Shown: piece by piece, positions 22,794 to 32,821 of the stretch
Position numbering within the stretch: the stretch's first letter is position 1
Layout: every line of letters starts with the position of its first letter
Assembly (NCBI GenBank): GCA_034620365.1
Contig: JAQGEQ010000192.1
Coordinates: forward strand, 2,661,001 to 2,725,000
Length of the DNA stretch: 64,000 nucleotides
DNA from: Pegea sp. RAD2-039
Taxonomy: Eukaryota; Chordata; Thaliacea; Salpida; Salpidae
Direction of reading: 5' to 3'
Position numbers and translations under genes: made by a program
Notes under the pieces: generated by a model
What the model was told of the DNA's origin: nothing
Database searches by the model: none
Seen by the model: the letters and a program-made list of their open reading frames with translations, nothing else

Positions 22794-25789
22794 CCACTGG
22801 ACCCACATCACCCTTATTCAACCTCTCTTCGCACAAAATTATTAATACTATGCTTCCAGCCCAAGATAACAGTACACAGAAGACTACCACCAAATCTTAC
22901 AAGTGTCAAAAAGACAATTTTTCTTTTATATTAGGTATGCTTTTCAACGCACGGTCAATTGTCAACAAAATTTTCGAATTGAAAGCTCTTTTGCTTTCTC
23001 AAGATTTTACATTTGTTTTCATTACCGAAACTTGGTTGAAACCCTTTTATCCTGACTCCTTTCTGGATGACAGTGATCTTTTTCGTGCTTTGCGCTGTGA
23101 TAGACTGTTTGATAGAGGCGGCGGTGTTTGTGTAATCTATAAAACATCACTGGCACCCATGATTTCAAGAATTAAGATAGATACCATTGATTGCCCAGGA
23201 TTTGAGATTATTGCTTTCAATTTTCATTACTCAAAGTCTAAGTTTTCCCGCTTTATATGTACCTACCTACCACCGTCTAAAGTTAACGATGAGGTTACTA
23301 TTAAGGCCTTATTGAAGGTTCTGAAAAGCCTTGTTTGTCCTGAGATGTATATTCTCGGGGATTTTAATTTTAGTAGAATTGATTGGAATAACCCAAATTT
23401 AGCATTCAATGGAAAAATGTTTAATTTGAATGGAGACAAAACTAATTTAGCCAATCTGAGTCATGTCTTTGTAAACTTCCTTGATGCCAATAATCTATCT
23501 CAGATGGTTACTTTTCCAACCCAAGTTAGTGGTAATACTTTGGATCTTCTCATCACGTCAAAACCTGATAACGTTATCTACGTTGATCAAAATGAACCTT
23601 TTGCTCTGACATGCGATCACAACATGATTGAATTCAAGCTCCAACAAACTTTTTCTACGAACGTTAAAACTCCAAGCATACGGAACTTTTATCGTGGAAA
23701 TTATAACAGTATAAACAAGTTTTTATCAGGTGTTGACTGGATTTCTGTTTTCAACTCTACCGAAGACATCAATGATATCTACTCAAGGTTTACTAACATT
23801 GTTAATGAGTCAATTAAAAAGTTCATACCTTTATATAGAGTCAACAAAAAACCACACTTGCCAAGATATTTAAGGAATTTACAGCATTTGAAAAACCTCT
23901 TATACAAACAAACTAAAGCAGATCCTTCCATCAAACCTCTATACAAAGATCTTTGTCTAGTCTACAAGAAATCAGTTTATAGCCTCTATTTAGGAAAAGA
24001 AAGTGCAATCTTATCTTCACCTAGCAAGAAAACGTTTTTTGGCTTCATTAATCACAAGCTTAAGGCGAGATCTCATCTACCTCCCTTGCTTGATAACGCC
24101 AATCAGCTGGTGATGGAACCAAAGAATAAAGCTGAATTGCTAAACAAACAATTTGAAAAGGTTTTTATAACCGATGATGGCAATACTCCTACTATTTCCT
24201 ACTCCAATATCCTTTCAAATATCTCTGAGATGGTAGATCTAGACATAACAGTTGATATAGTATCTAAGGCTATTTCTTCTCTAAAATCAACAGTTTCCAA
24301 CACCCCAGATCAAATCCCAGCTTTGTTTTTAAGAAAAAGTACTTCTTCTTTAGCGCTACCCTTATCGCTACTCTTTAACATGACTCTTAAGCGGGGAAGA
24401 CTTCCACAAATTTGGAAGAATGCTATTATTACTCCAATTTATAAGAAAGGTCCCAGAAACACTGCACTTAACTACAGACCAGTTTCGCTGACTTCGGTTA
24501 TCTGCAGAACTCAAGAACATATCATTCACAACCATATAACTAGCCATTTGACGGAGCATCATCTAATATCTGATGCCCAGCATGGCTTTGTTAAGCAAAG
24601 ATCTTCTTTGACTCAACATCTCACTTTTTTCAATGAGCTTACAGCTCATTACGAAAGTAATACTCCATGTGACATCATATACCTTGATTTTGCTAAAGCG
24701 TTTGATTCTGTTCCACACAACAAGCTCATTACTGTATTGAAAAACATAAAAATCAGCAACTCTATCTTAAAATGGATTGAAGATTTCTTATCAGGTAGAA
24801 CCCAACGAACCCGTGTAGAAAGATCTTTATCTACTCCTAGTAAAGTCACCAGCGGCGTTCCTCAAGGTTCCGTCCTGGGTCCACTTCTCTTTTTGATTTT
24901 CATTGAAGACCTCATCAGAAGACTAATAACAGTAGACAATGTCAGTGTGTTTGTGTATGCAGATGACATCAAGCTATTATCTGGTTCTCACTCAAAACTC
25001 CAAACTGCACTAAACATTGTAGAAAACTGGTCTGCGAATTGGCAACTTAAAATCCAGCCAACAAAGTCTGAAGTTATAACATTCTCCCGTAAGCCAGCGG
25101 CCAACTTCAGCAACCAATACTACATCAATGGATCCATTCTTGAACGAGTATCCTCAGTCATAGACCTCGGCATTACTCTGACATCTGACTTCAAATGGCA
25201 CAGTTATGTTTCCAGAATCTTTGGAAAATCTATCAAGCTTGTCCACCTCATCATAAAGACTTTTAATTCTAAAGATCCATGGTTTTTCGTCAACCTTTTC
25301 AAACTGTACATACGCCCTATTCTTGAATACAATATCAGTGCATGGATGCCATATCAAGTTGGTGATATCAGAAAAATCGAATCTGTTCAGGCAACATTTA
25401 CGAGATTGGTTTGCAGGAAACTTAATATCAAATACGGGAGTTATAACCATCGTCTCAGCTTCTTCAATCTAGATTCTTTGGAAATCCGAAGAATCAAATA
25501 CGACCTTATTCTGATTTTTAAAATTATTCACAACCTAATTGATCTTCAGTTTGATGACTTTTTCTCCATTAGTCCCTCCCTCAAGTTATATCAACTTAGA
25601 AGACATAAATTACATCTTAATAAGCCCACTCCACCAGCTACGTTAACCAGATTAAGTTTTTTCTCATACCGCATAATCAGTACATGGAACAATATGCCAT
25701 CAGAGATTGTCATGTCAAAATCACTTATGCTGTTCAAGAAAAAGCTGAATTGTTATAATATCGCCAACATTGCCATTTCTAAACTGTGA
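22742..25789 (+). CDS. LINE ORF2 protein (APE endonuclease and reverse transcriptase)
   Basis: Up to 1,015 aa. The real start may be an internal Met near 22850, because the first codons overlap ORF1. The N-terminal APE endonuclease shows FNARSI, TETWL, LGDFN and CDHNMIEF. The central RT shows PVSLTSV, DFAKAFD, GVPQGSVLGP and the catalytic YADD at about 24958-24969. The C-terminal region ends in NIAISKL. It nicks target DNA and copies the element RNA by target-primed reverse transcription. The frame is fully open, so it may be competent. Confidence 0.95.
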   Translation: MGFTDCEGLFKKRKCKITTGPTSPLFNLSSHKIINTMLPAQDNSTQKTTTKSYKCQKDNFSFILGMLFNARSIVNKIFELKALLLSQDFTFVFITETWLKPFYPDSFLDDSDLFRALRCDRLFDRGGGVCVIYKTSLAPMISRIKIDTIDCPGFEIIAFNFHYSKSKFSRFICTYLPPSKVNDEVTIKALLKVLKSLVCPEMYILGDFNFSRIDWNNPNLAFNGKMFNLNGDKTNLANLSHVFVNFLDANNLSQMVTFPTQVSGNTLDLLITSKPDNVIYVDQNEPFALTCDHNMIEFKLQQTFSTNVKTPSIRNFYRGNYNSINKFLSGVDWISVFNSTEDINDIYSRFTNIVNESIKKFIPLYRVNKKPHLPRYLRNLQHLKNLLYKQTKADPSIKPLYKDLCLVYKKSVYSLYLGKESAILSSPSKKTFFGFINHKLKARSHLPPLLDNANQLVMEPKNKAELLNKQFEKVFITDDGNTPTISYSNILSNISEMVDLDITVDIVSKAISSLKSTVSNTPDQIPALFLRKSTSSLALPLSLLFNMTLKRGRLPQIWKNAIITPIYKKGPRNTALNYRPVSLTSVICRTQEHIIHNHITSHLTEHHLISDAQHGFVKQRSSLTQHLTFFNELTAHYESNTPCDIIYLDFAKAFDSVPHNKLITVLKNIKISNSILKWIEDFLSGRTQRTRVERSLSTPSKVTSGVPQGSVLGPLLFLIFIEDLIRRLITVDNVSVFVYADDIKLLSGSHSKLQTALNIVENWSANWQLKIQPTKSEVITFSRKPAANFSNQYYINGSILERVSSVIDLGITLTSDFKWHSYVSRIFGKSIKLVHLIIKTFNSKDPWFFVNLFKLYIRPILEYNISAWMPYQVGDIRKIESVQATFTRLVCRKLNIKYGSYNHRLSFFNLDSLEIRRIKYDLILIFKIIHNLIDLQFDDFFSISPSLKLYQLRRHKLHLNKPTPPATLTRLSFFSYRIISTWNNMPSEIVMSKSLMLFKKKLNCYNIANIAISKL

Positions 25790-25892
25790 ATTTTTCTCTT
25801 TTACAATACTATGATTCTGTGCAGTTCTTCATTGTCATATGCTTTTTCGTTTACACGTCAAATAGATCTAATTTGTGAGAATGTGTGTTAGC

Positions 25893-25918
25893 GAGAGGTG
25901 CTCTTTTTAGGCACCCTC
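25893..25918 (+). other. Conserved LINE 3' UTR stem-loop
   Basis: GAG-A-GGTGC and GCACC-CTC pair as 8 bp with one bulged A around a TCTTTTTAG loop. The 7.8-kb and 48.5-kb copies carry paired changes that keep the stem (GGTAC/GTACC and GTTGC/GCAAC) and a similar TCTCTTYAG loop. A 3' hairpin read by the element's RT is known for some LINEs. That role here is inference. Confidence 0.75.
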
Positions 25919-25953
25919 CTTCACATTTATTGTAATAAATAAATAAATAAAAA

Positions 25954-26573
25954 ACAAGGAATAAATAATTTGTTTTCTTGCTATGTAATTGAGATTAACA
26001 ATTTTGATTTTCACAGAAAAATGAAACTGCAAATAATAATCCTTAAAAAAGTTAGAAGTAAATAGTTTATATCGAGTCATATATAGTCAATTGCTAAGAA
26101 TGTTTTATAAAGATAAGCAAAATTAAACAAAACAACTTTAGTAATACTTTGCTTATCTGTTTAGCAAAATTTATTTTCAATTTTGTTTTTTGGAGGTTAA
26201 AGTTTATGAAAAATAAAAGCAATTTTCTTGACCGGTAAAATTTTAAACTTTTCTTAATTCTTTCTTAAGGCTATTAGTTAAATTTGCATCTAATAACTCT
26301 CACAAAAATGTTAGGACATAATTCCGATTTATATCATTTGCTTTATAGAGATTAGACTGATGTAGTTAATTATGTAAACACAGTTGATTACTTAACATTT
26401 TTTGACAAATTATAGATTTGACTTTATATACTTATAAGCTGAAACAGTTTAAATATATTATTAAAGAATTAAACTTGTAGATAGTTTCTATATTTTATTA
26501 TTACTTTTGAAGCGAATTTAAGAAGTATAAGACAAATATTTGAGCAAGTAATAATATTATCAGCATTAACAGT
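25954..26573. other. AT-rich spacer between LINE and CFAP70
   Basis: It contains the 3' untranslated side of the minus-strand CFAP70 gene. No clear A-rich retrocopy tail or direct repeat was found. Confidence 0.4.
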
Positions 26574-29500
26574 TTAGGCGCTAAACGAGGGGTTTCCAAA
26601 TCCACATTCTTTTTGTAACTCGTTAATTTCAATCAATAAATCCTCACATTCTAAACCAAGTTTCGAAGCATATTTAAAACATTGCTCAGACTCAAGCTTG
26701 CGTTTAGTTTTTAAAGTGACTAAAGTCAGGTATGCCCAAACCATAGCATTAGTGTTGTTAAGAACATTTGCTTCAGCTAGAGCATCTTCAGCTTCACTTA
26801 GTTCATTCAGCCGATAACAAGCGGTTCCAACACCTAACCATGTGAGGCAAGTAGGCTGTCTTCTACAAGCCATTAAAAATACCTCTTTTGCTTTTAAATA
26901 TTCTTCTTTATCCAGATAAATCTCACCAAGTCTTAGTAGTATGGTATGCATTTTTGGAGGATCATTTACAAATGAAATTGTTCTTTCATAATAATCTTGT
27001 GTAGCTTCCTGATCACCCAGTTCGTAAGACAAATGTCCACAAATCGCCCAAGCTTCTGGATTTTCAACATCTATTTCAATTGCTCTTTCAATTGATTCTT
27101 TAGAGGCATTAAAGTTTTTTTGAATCATCTGAAGACGAGCTAATAAGATATGGTATCCAGAACTTGGTCCACGAAGTAATAGTTGACGAGCAAGAGCTAG
27201 TTCTGTAAAATGACTAGCATAACGTTCTAACAACCAATCAGCAGCCTTCATAAAGATACTATGTTTAAGGATGTGAGATTCTTCTTCTTCTTCATTTATT
27301 ACTTTCCGATCTGAGCAATTAGAAAACGGTTCATCAGAAACACATGAATCATCTTTTGCAGATGTATTCTTACTCATGTGAACACTACTAGATTGTTTGG
27401 TTGAAGTTTTTACTTCAGCCTTTGGTTTACTGTTTCGTGATAGAAGAGTGAGACTTGATGCTGACTTTGTCATTCTTTTTGATAACCCTTCAGTCTCGTT
27501 GATTGTTCCATTTTCCTCCTTTTTCACTTCTTCAGGAATATTAATCAAACCATCAGAAGTTGTGCAACATGTTGACAAAGCAATGCGATTAGCTTCCAGA
27601 AAAGAATGTTCAAGTAGAATCTGATTATCAGTTATCTTATAAAACAAGCCAATCATAGTCCAAGCTAGTATTGCTTGGTTTTCATTTGTAGAAATGCTCA
27701 CAGCTTTTTCAAACATAATTTCTGCTTCTTGAAAACCAGATTCGATGGTGCAAACGATAGCGTACATGATAAGAGCTTCAAGAAAATCTTGTCTAATTGA
27801 AATTGCTTCTTTAAAACATTCTTTTGACTTTATGGTGTTTCCATTTCTAAAATGGAAAACCCCATAATCATACCAACTAATAGGATCTTCTTTCGTTCTT
27901 AAAATTCTTTCTTTATAATAAGAAGCTGCGATTTCAAAGTCACCGTTATCAGCTGCTTCTTCAGCAAATATTTTTAATTGACAGACAGTGATATGTGGTA
28001 AGGTCACATTTGCTTCTTCTTCAGTTGTAGTGAGAAACTTTCCGATGCAAATATGCATCTCATCAATAAGATAAACATAAAGTTCAGTCAGAAATTGTTG
28101 AAGTGCTTCTTGTGATGTAAACACTGAAGTTTTTAGGAACTTTTCGCGCACAATCTTCACAATTGAATGCTTTAGTTGTTCTTTGAAAGCAAAATATTTA
28201 CCAGAAGTATTCAGAACGTAGTGAAGTTGTTTCTTTCGTTTGATTTGTTCTTCAACACATTCATCAAAAGTGTTCTCAATGATGTTTTTACCAAATAAGT
28301 TTTGAAATTCATCCAAAATAAGGTGAGATATAGAAGAAATTTGTGAATGAAAATCACTAACTGCTTGATTAGCTCCTCCAATCTTCATCTTCAGTACAGG
28401 ACGAGGCGGGATCAACTGAGATACTAACTCAACCAGCTCATCTGGTTGTTTTCTTGGTATCAAAGATCGGTGTAAAGTAAACTGGATATAGATATAAGTT
28501 TTAGCTTCAGAATAAGCTAAAGAATCAGTAGGACTTCCTAAAACTATTATATCTGCATCCAAATGTTCTTTGCCTTCTTTCCAAGCTGTGCTTCGTTTAT
28601 TAGTTGGTCCTTTACTTCGTTGCTGATTAGAAGTAGCAGCCCCTTTTGAAATTTGGTTGCCTGCACGAATAATCTCTTCTGCTATTAGTGTCTTTCTCAA
28701 AGTTTTCTTCTCCATTTCAATTTCACTGTATGGATAAACACGGAACGCTCCTGAGACAGAAGCAACTCCTGGATAGAGTAAAGGACTAAAATCAACATAA
28801 CAAACTCCATGATAGGACATCATTGTCGGGCCATCATCGTCAGTATGCTGCTGGCTTTTATCTTTCTTCCCTCCACCAGAGGCTTTAGGGTTGCTAGTAA
28901 CTCTGATTATCTCCACCGGTAAGAATCTACTGCTCTTTATATTGTTACGAAAAGTGGTTTTTGTTTCAGGATCAAAATAAAAACGTTTTTCAACATCCCA
29001 TGTCACACGATTTTTTTCGTTTTCTGCTTCTCGACAAAACATTTGATCTTTAACATCTCCTGTTTCTTTTATTGGAGCAGGTTTCTTCAAATAAGAATAA
29101 GGAATAAACTGAGCATCCGGAGCTGACGAGTTGATATTGTTCCACTTCATTGGCTTTTTTTGAAGCTCTTTATCATTTGCAAGCTTAAATGTTCCATTTT
29201 GAACCAGTGTAAAGCCTTCTTTATTACCAGCTTGAAGCATTGGGAAGCCAACCACATAATTGTAACTCTGATTAGGACTAGTCCAAGATTCTGGCAATGA
29301 ATAGGCGGATCCAACCTTAACAGTCATGAAATTTGTTTGACTTTTAATATCTTCATCAATTAAAGGTTGATTGACACTAATTCTTACGTCAACTTCTGGT
29401 TTCACTTCTTCATTACTATCTACAGGGGTGTTTGTAGTGTTTGCAGAGTAACCTATTCTTTCTGTTGTATTATTAGCTATATTTGAGGCTGTAGATTTAG

Positions 29501-29912
29501 ATTCAATTAATAATATAGGATATATCAGGTAACTTTGATCATACTGTGTTTCTGTTCCATGTAGTATTGGGAAAATATCTATAGTGCATTGACCAAGAAG
29601 AACAACTTTTTCTTCTTTTTGTTTTTTTTCTTTTGGCAACACTTCAATGAAAGTCAGTACTAATGGTTTTGAAGCAATATCATCAACTGTAGTTTTTCCA
29701 CCTTCTTCTGTTAAACTGCAGTCGATATGAGTTGTATAATTGTACTCTGCAGGGCTGTCAATACTTGATTCAACTCTAGAGCTTTCTCCAATAATTCGTC
29801 CATCAAATTCAGCTTTTACATATGAGACATTAAGTTCATTTTTTGTGCCTCTGATATGCCTTGCTCTGATGATATTAATTTGAATAGTTTCACTTGTTCT
29901 TACACCTTCCAT
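26574..29912 (-). CDS. CFAP70: Cilia- and flagella-associated protein 70 (intronless)
   Basis: A single 1,112-aa frame, close to human CFAP70 (about 1,120 aa). CFAP70 (TTC18) is an axonemal protein at the outer dynein arm base. The N-terminal part has family words (TFIEVLPKEKKQKEEK, SYHGVCYV, LLYPGV, PPRP.L, SGKYFAFKEQLKH). The C-terminal half is a TPR array (ERTISFV, CLTWLGVG, EDALAEANVLN) ending in GFGNPSF, the family terminus. The Met at 29912 was chosen because it aligns with the human start. The frame stays open for 22 more residues to a Met at 29978. No intron interrupts 3.3 kb, unlike INTS3 and the GH9-like gene here and unlike vertebrate CFAP70. The frame is intact, so the gene is functional by appearance. 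Confidence 0.95.
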   Translation of the reverse strand: MEGVRTSETIQINIIRARHIRGTKNELNVSYVKAEFDGRIIGESSRVESSIDSPAEYNYTTHIDCSLTEEGGKTTVDDIASKPLVLTFIEVLPKEKKQKEEKVVLLGQCTIDIFPILHGTETQYDQSYLIYPILLIESKSTASNIANNTTERIGYSANTTNTPVDSNEEVKPEVDVRISVNQPLIDEDIKSQTNFMTVKVGSAYSLPESWTSPNQSYNYVVGFPMLQAGNKEGFTLVQNGTFKLANDKELQKKPMKWNNINSSAPDAQFIPYSYLKKPAPIKETGDVKDQMFCREAENEKNRVTWDVEKRFYFDPETKTTFRNNIKSSRFLPVEIIRVTSNPKASGGGKKDKSQQHTDDDGPTMMSYHGVCYVDFSPLLYPGVASVSGAFRVYPYSEIEMEKKTLRKTLIAEEIIRAGNQISKGAATSNQQRSKGPTNKRSTAWKEGKEHLDADIIVLGSPTDSLAYSEAKTYIYIQFTLHRSLIPRKQPDELVELVSQLIPPRPVLKMKIGGANQAVSDFHSQISSISHLILDEFQNLFGKNIIENTFDECVEEQIKRKKQLHYVLNTSGKYFAFKEQLKHSIVKIVREKFLKTSVFTSQEALQQFLTELYVYLIDEMHICIGKFLTTTEEEANVTLPHITVCQLKIFAEEAADNGDFEIAASYYKERILRTKEDPISWYDYGVFHFRNGNTIKSKECFKEAISIRQDFLEALIMYAIVCTIESGFQEAEIMFEKAVSISTNENQAILAWTMIGLFYKITDNQILLEHSFLEANRIALSTCCTTSDGLINIPEEVKKEENGTINETEGLSKRMTKSASSLTLLSRNSKPKAEVKTSTKQSSSVHMSKNTSAKDDSCVSDEPFSNCSDRKVINEEEEESHILKHSIFMKAADWLLERYASHFTELALARQLLLRGPSSGYHILLARLQMIQKNFNASKESIERAIEIDVENPEAWAICGHLSYELGDQEATQDYYERTISFVNDPPKMHTILLRLGEIYLDKEEYLKAKEVFLMACRRQPTCLTWLGVGTACYRLNELSEAEDALAEANVLNNTNAMVWAYLTLVTLKTKRKLESEQCFKYASKLGLECEDLLIEINELQKECGFGNPSFSA

Positions 29913-29978
29913 GTTAAATCCTTGATCTAGCAATGAAATATTATTACCAAAAACAATTTCCTTGTATAAAAGTCTCAC

Positions 29979-31129
29979 CTATATTTAATATGTAAGCTTA
30001 TAAAAATATATCAGTGTTTTCTTCATAACCAAAGCTACTAATTTACTATTTATAAAAATTGATGTTGAATATCTATTTAAATAAATTTATTAATTTTATT
30101 TAACATGTGGCAAGCGATGATAGATTATATAGCTCTTACAACAAACAAAAAATATGACAATAGAAAGATAATGGAAACGTCTTTAGTATTATAGTCAGCA
30201 TTTAGTTTTTTGATTTATTAATTGAATAATCTATCGAAAAATATAATATAAAAATAAAATATTGATGTTAAAAAATTAAGAATAAACATAGTAAAAAAGT
30301 TAGCGAAATTTTAGATTGCTTATTAAAGTTTTAAATTTATATAATATGATTAAATGCAACTAAAAATATATAAATGGTGTTTAAAAGTCTTACTATAAAT
30401 TAAATATATTTACAAATTAAACTTTAAATAAAGCTTTCAAGTGAAAATATATTTTCCAAATTCTAAAGGACTAATGACAAAATTATTTCAAAGTGAATCA
30501 CAAATTTTGGTAACCTATACATATTTAAAGCAAGTTCAGTAAAAAAATACAAAAACAAGACAAAGAATTCCACCTAATACATGTAACAGAATCAAATACA
30601 TAAATATTTTTAATTTTTAGCTCAAATAACTTTATAAATAATAAATAACAGTTTGTTAAGAACCAAAGTTTATATCTATTTTAACTTTAACATCTTAGTT
30701 AATTTAGCAGGACATAATAACTGAGAAAACTATTTTTATTAATTAATGATGATTTATATTTATAACTATTAAAACTGTTATAAAAATTCTAGTATGTATT
30801 TTATAATTAAAAAATCTAGCATGTTTACAATAAATTGAATTATAAATAATTGTAAATTAACAAAGCAGAATGTTAAATAATTAAATAAAATTTATCCTAA
30901 CTTCTATCTTGTGAATCAATTTTGAAATAGAAACTTGCTTACAATTTAGCTATTAGTTTCTATAGCAATGTATTAGTGGTGGCGCATTAGTTAAAATAAA
31001 CAAAAATTAGACGAAAAATGTTATCCCACTAGATGTGTTATCACACAATAATCAATTTTTTATCAGAATCCTTACAAATAATTTAGAAAAAAAATTAATC
31101 TATTATGAGCAATAAATACTTTGGCTGTA
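29979..31129. other. AT-rich upstream region of CFAP70
   Basis: No exon is recognised. It should contain the CFAP70 promoter. A possible leader intron boundary (TATAG then GTGAG on the minus strand) lies just above 29979 but is not proven. Confidence 0.4.
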
Positions 31130-31604
31130 ATATAATATAAATATAATAATTGCCTGTTCCGGCCGGGAACGGCCATGCTGAATATACATATATTTTGTTG
31201 ATCCGCTTCGGCCGCGAACAGCGATACATACATATATGCAAGCATATATATGTCATGGAGGAAGTAATGGATATCGAGCTTTTCCCCATGTAGCAGGATT
31301 CTACTTTCCACGCCAGCCAGATTATAAAGCGGAACAGAAGGACTAATACAGCAGCGCCCAGTTGGCGTCGCAGGAGCTGCCAGAACGACACTGAATACAG
31401 TGAAGAACTGCCTACGGAGCTCCGACCCCAGCTTTGAATTCAAAGTTTTGTATCTCCTAGAAGTGTTGCCTTTTTACCAGACACACAAGGCCCTTGTACC
31501 CGGGTATTTTATACTGACTTTTCCTTGCCACTAATATATGTCCACCTGGGATAGAACCCGAAATCTCCTGCTTGATATGCAGCTATGGTAACCGCTTCGC
31601 CACA
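31130..31604 (-). mobile_element. tRNA-derived SINE candidate
   Basis: This is a GC-rich island in AT-rich DNA. On the minus strand its head reads as a tRNA-like unit: box A TGGCGAAGCGG (31592-31602) and box B GGTTCTATCCC (31548-31558), at tRNA-like spacing. The body runs towards 31130 and includes short palindromes such as GGCCGGGAACGGCC. The ORFs across it (31072-31443) are by-products. No second copy is present in this window, so the family assignment rests on the internal promoter alone. Confidence 0.6.
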
Positions 31605-32029
31605 TAGATGAATATATATATATAATATATTTAGTTGAATCTAGAGATAACTCGTATTTTTATATTTAAAATTGTTCAAAAATTGCTGGTGATTATTATA
31701 GGTATCAAATGAATTAATAATATTTAAGCTAGATAAAAACTACTAATAAGGCCAGCCAAGTGGTGTGTATTATAGTACCACTTTCTGATATACTGTAGAC
31801 GTTAAATAACTGAGGTATATATTTGCGAAAACTCAATTGTGATCATAACAATGACATTAAAGAAAATATACTAGTTTGTGGTCATCATTGGTGGAACAAT
31901 TTTATGATAAGAGCTATTAATGACTTTTTTATCTGTCATTAAATCAAAGTTACCAACAACATTTAAAAGGAAATACGTCTTTGGCTGTTATAAATGGTTG
32001 ATAAGTGTAATATGTCAACCAAAGTAATA
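31605..32029. other. AT-rich intergenic
   Basis: Nothing recognisable between the SINE head and the start of the sushi-gene duplication. Confidence 0.4.
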
Positions 32030-32711
32030 GCTTTAAGTAAATTATAATAAACTTTTGTTTTCAGCAAATTGAGTACATGTGAAAATTTTCTGAAATTTTA
32101 TTGTTTAAAAAATACTTGATAATAGAAAAATATTTATATCAAGGTATGATAAATAAAGATTGTACAAAATAAAAAGAAATTGTTTTTTATTAAACTGTCA
32201 AACAGTTGTCCTTTAGAACTCCCTAAAAATTGTTCAATGACTTAAAGAGGGAGTAGAGGAAAACAAATTTGATTTTATATTACTAATTTAAAAGTCCAAG
32301 CTTACAGCTTTCAACAAAAGTCATATACTTAAATTCAACTTTATTCTGAAACTACGAAATTGATTTTTTTTAAATATTTCTATATTTTTAAATATTAAGT
32401 TGAATACTTAGTGATAATGCTTATCATCCCCTAATATTGATTTTATTACAATTATTTATTGATTTTATTTGCTGTAGGAACAACAAAAATTCAGTTTAAA
32501 TAATTTGTTTTTTAAAACTTTTAGTTTTGTTAAGTAAGCTTTGAAAAGAAAAATTAGATGCAAATGTTACAGAGATAGTTTCCTTAATTGACCTAATATT
32601 GCATTAAAATGTCATTTTAGAATAAATTGATGATGTCTAGGAAGTAATTTAAAATCAAAAAACGTCAATACTGCAAGTCTTGAAAAATTGAAAAACATTT
32701 AGTGATAAAGA

Positions 32712-32719
32712 TATATAAG
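32712..32719 (+). promoter_or_regulatory. TATA box of the 33-kb sushi gene
   Basis: TATATAAG within GATAAAGATATATAAG lies 110 bp before the start codon. It is conserved in the duplicate at 38824. The leader is 25 bp shorter there. Confidence 0.6.
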
Positions 32720-32821
32720 ACAAGCTGCTTTGATCTAGAACATCAGAATATTTCTGTGAGACACAAGTCAATAATCTTCCTTTAGAGTGTTTTAAATGAG
32801 AAGAGAGTAAAGAAGATTAAA

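Larger units (their letters stand above)
21705..25953 (+). mobile_element. Full-length CR1-group LINE with both ORFs open
   Basis: The element has a short 5' UTR, ORF1 (21798-22793), ORF2 overlapping in another frame (to 25789), a roughly 130-bp 3' UTR with a stem-loop and a tail of AAAT repeats. The ORF1 PHD-like finger and the APE endonuclease/RT layout place it in the CR1/Jockey-type superfamily, most likely the CR1 group. No interruption is seen in either ORF. Five further copies or fragments lie in this window, one nearly identical. The exact 5' end and target-site duplication could not be fixed. Confidence 0.93.

Noticed and set aside
31072-31443. Two minus-strand ORFs of 98 and 123 aa
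   Set aside because: They lie across the SINE candidate, where higher GC lowers stop frequency. They have no recognisable protein content.
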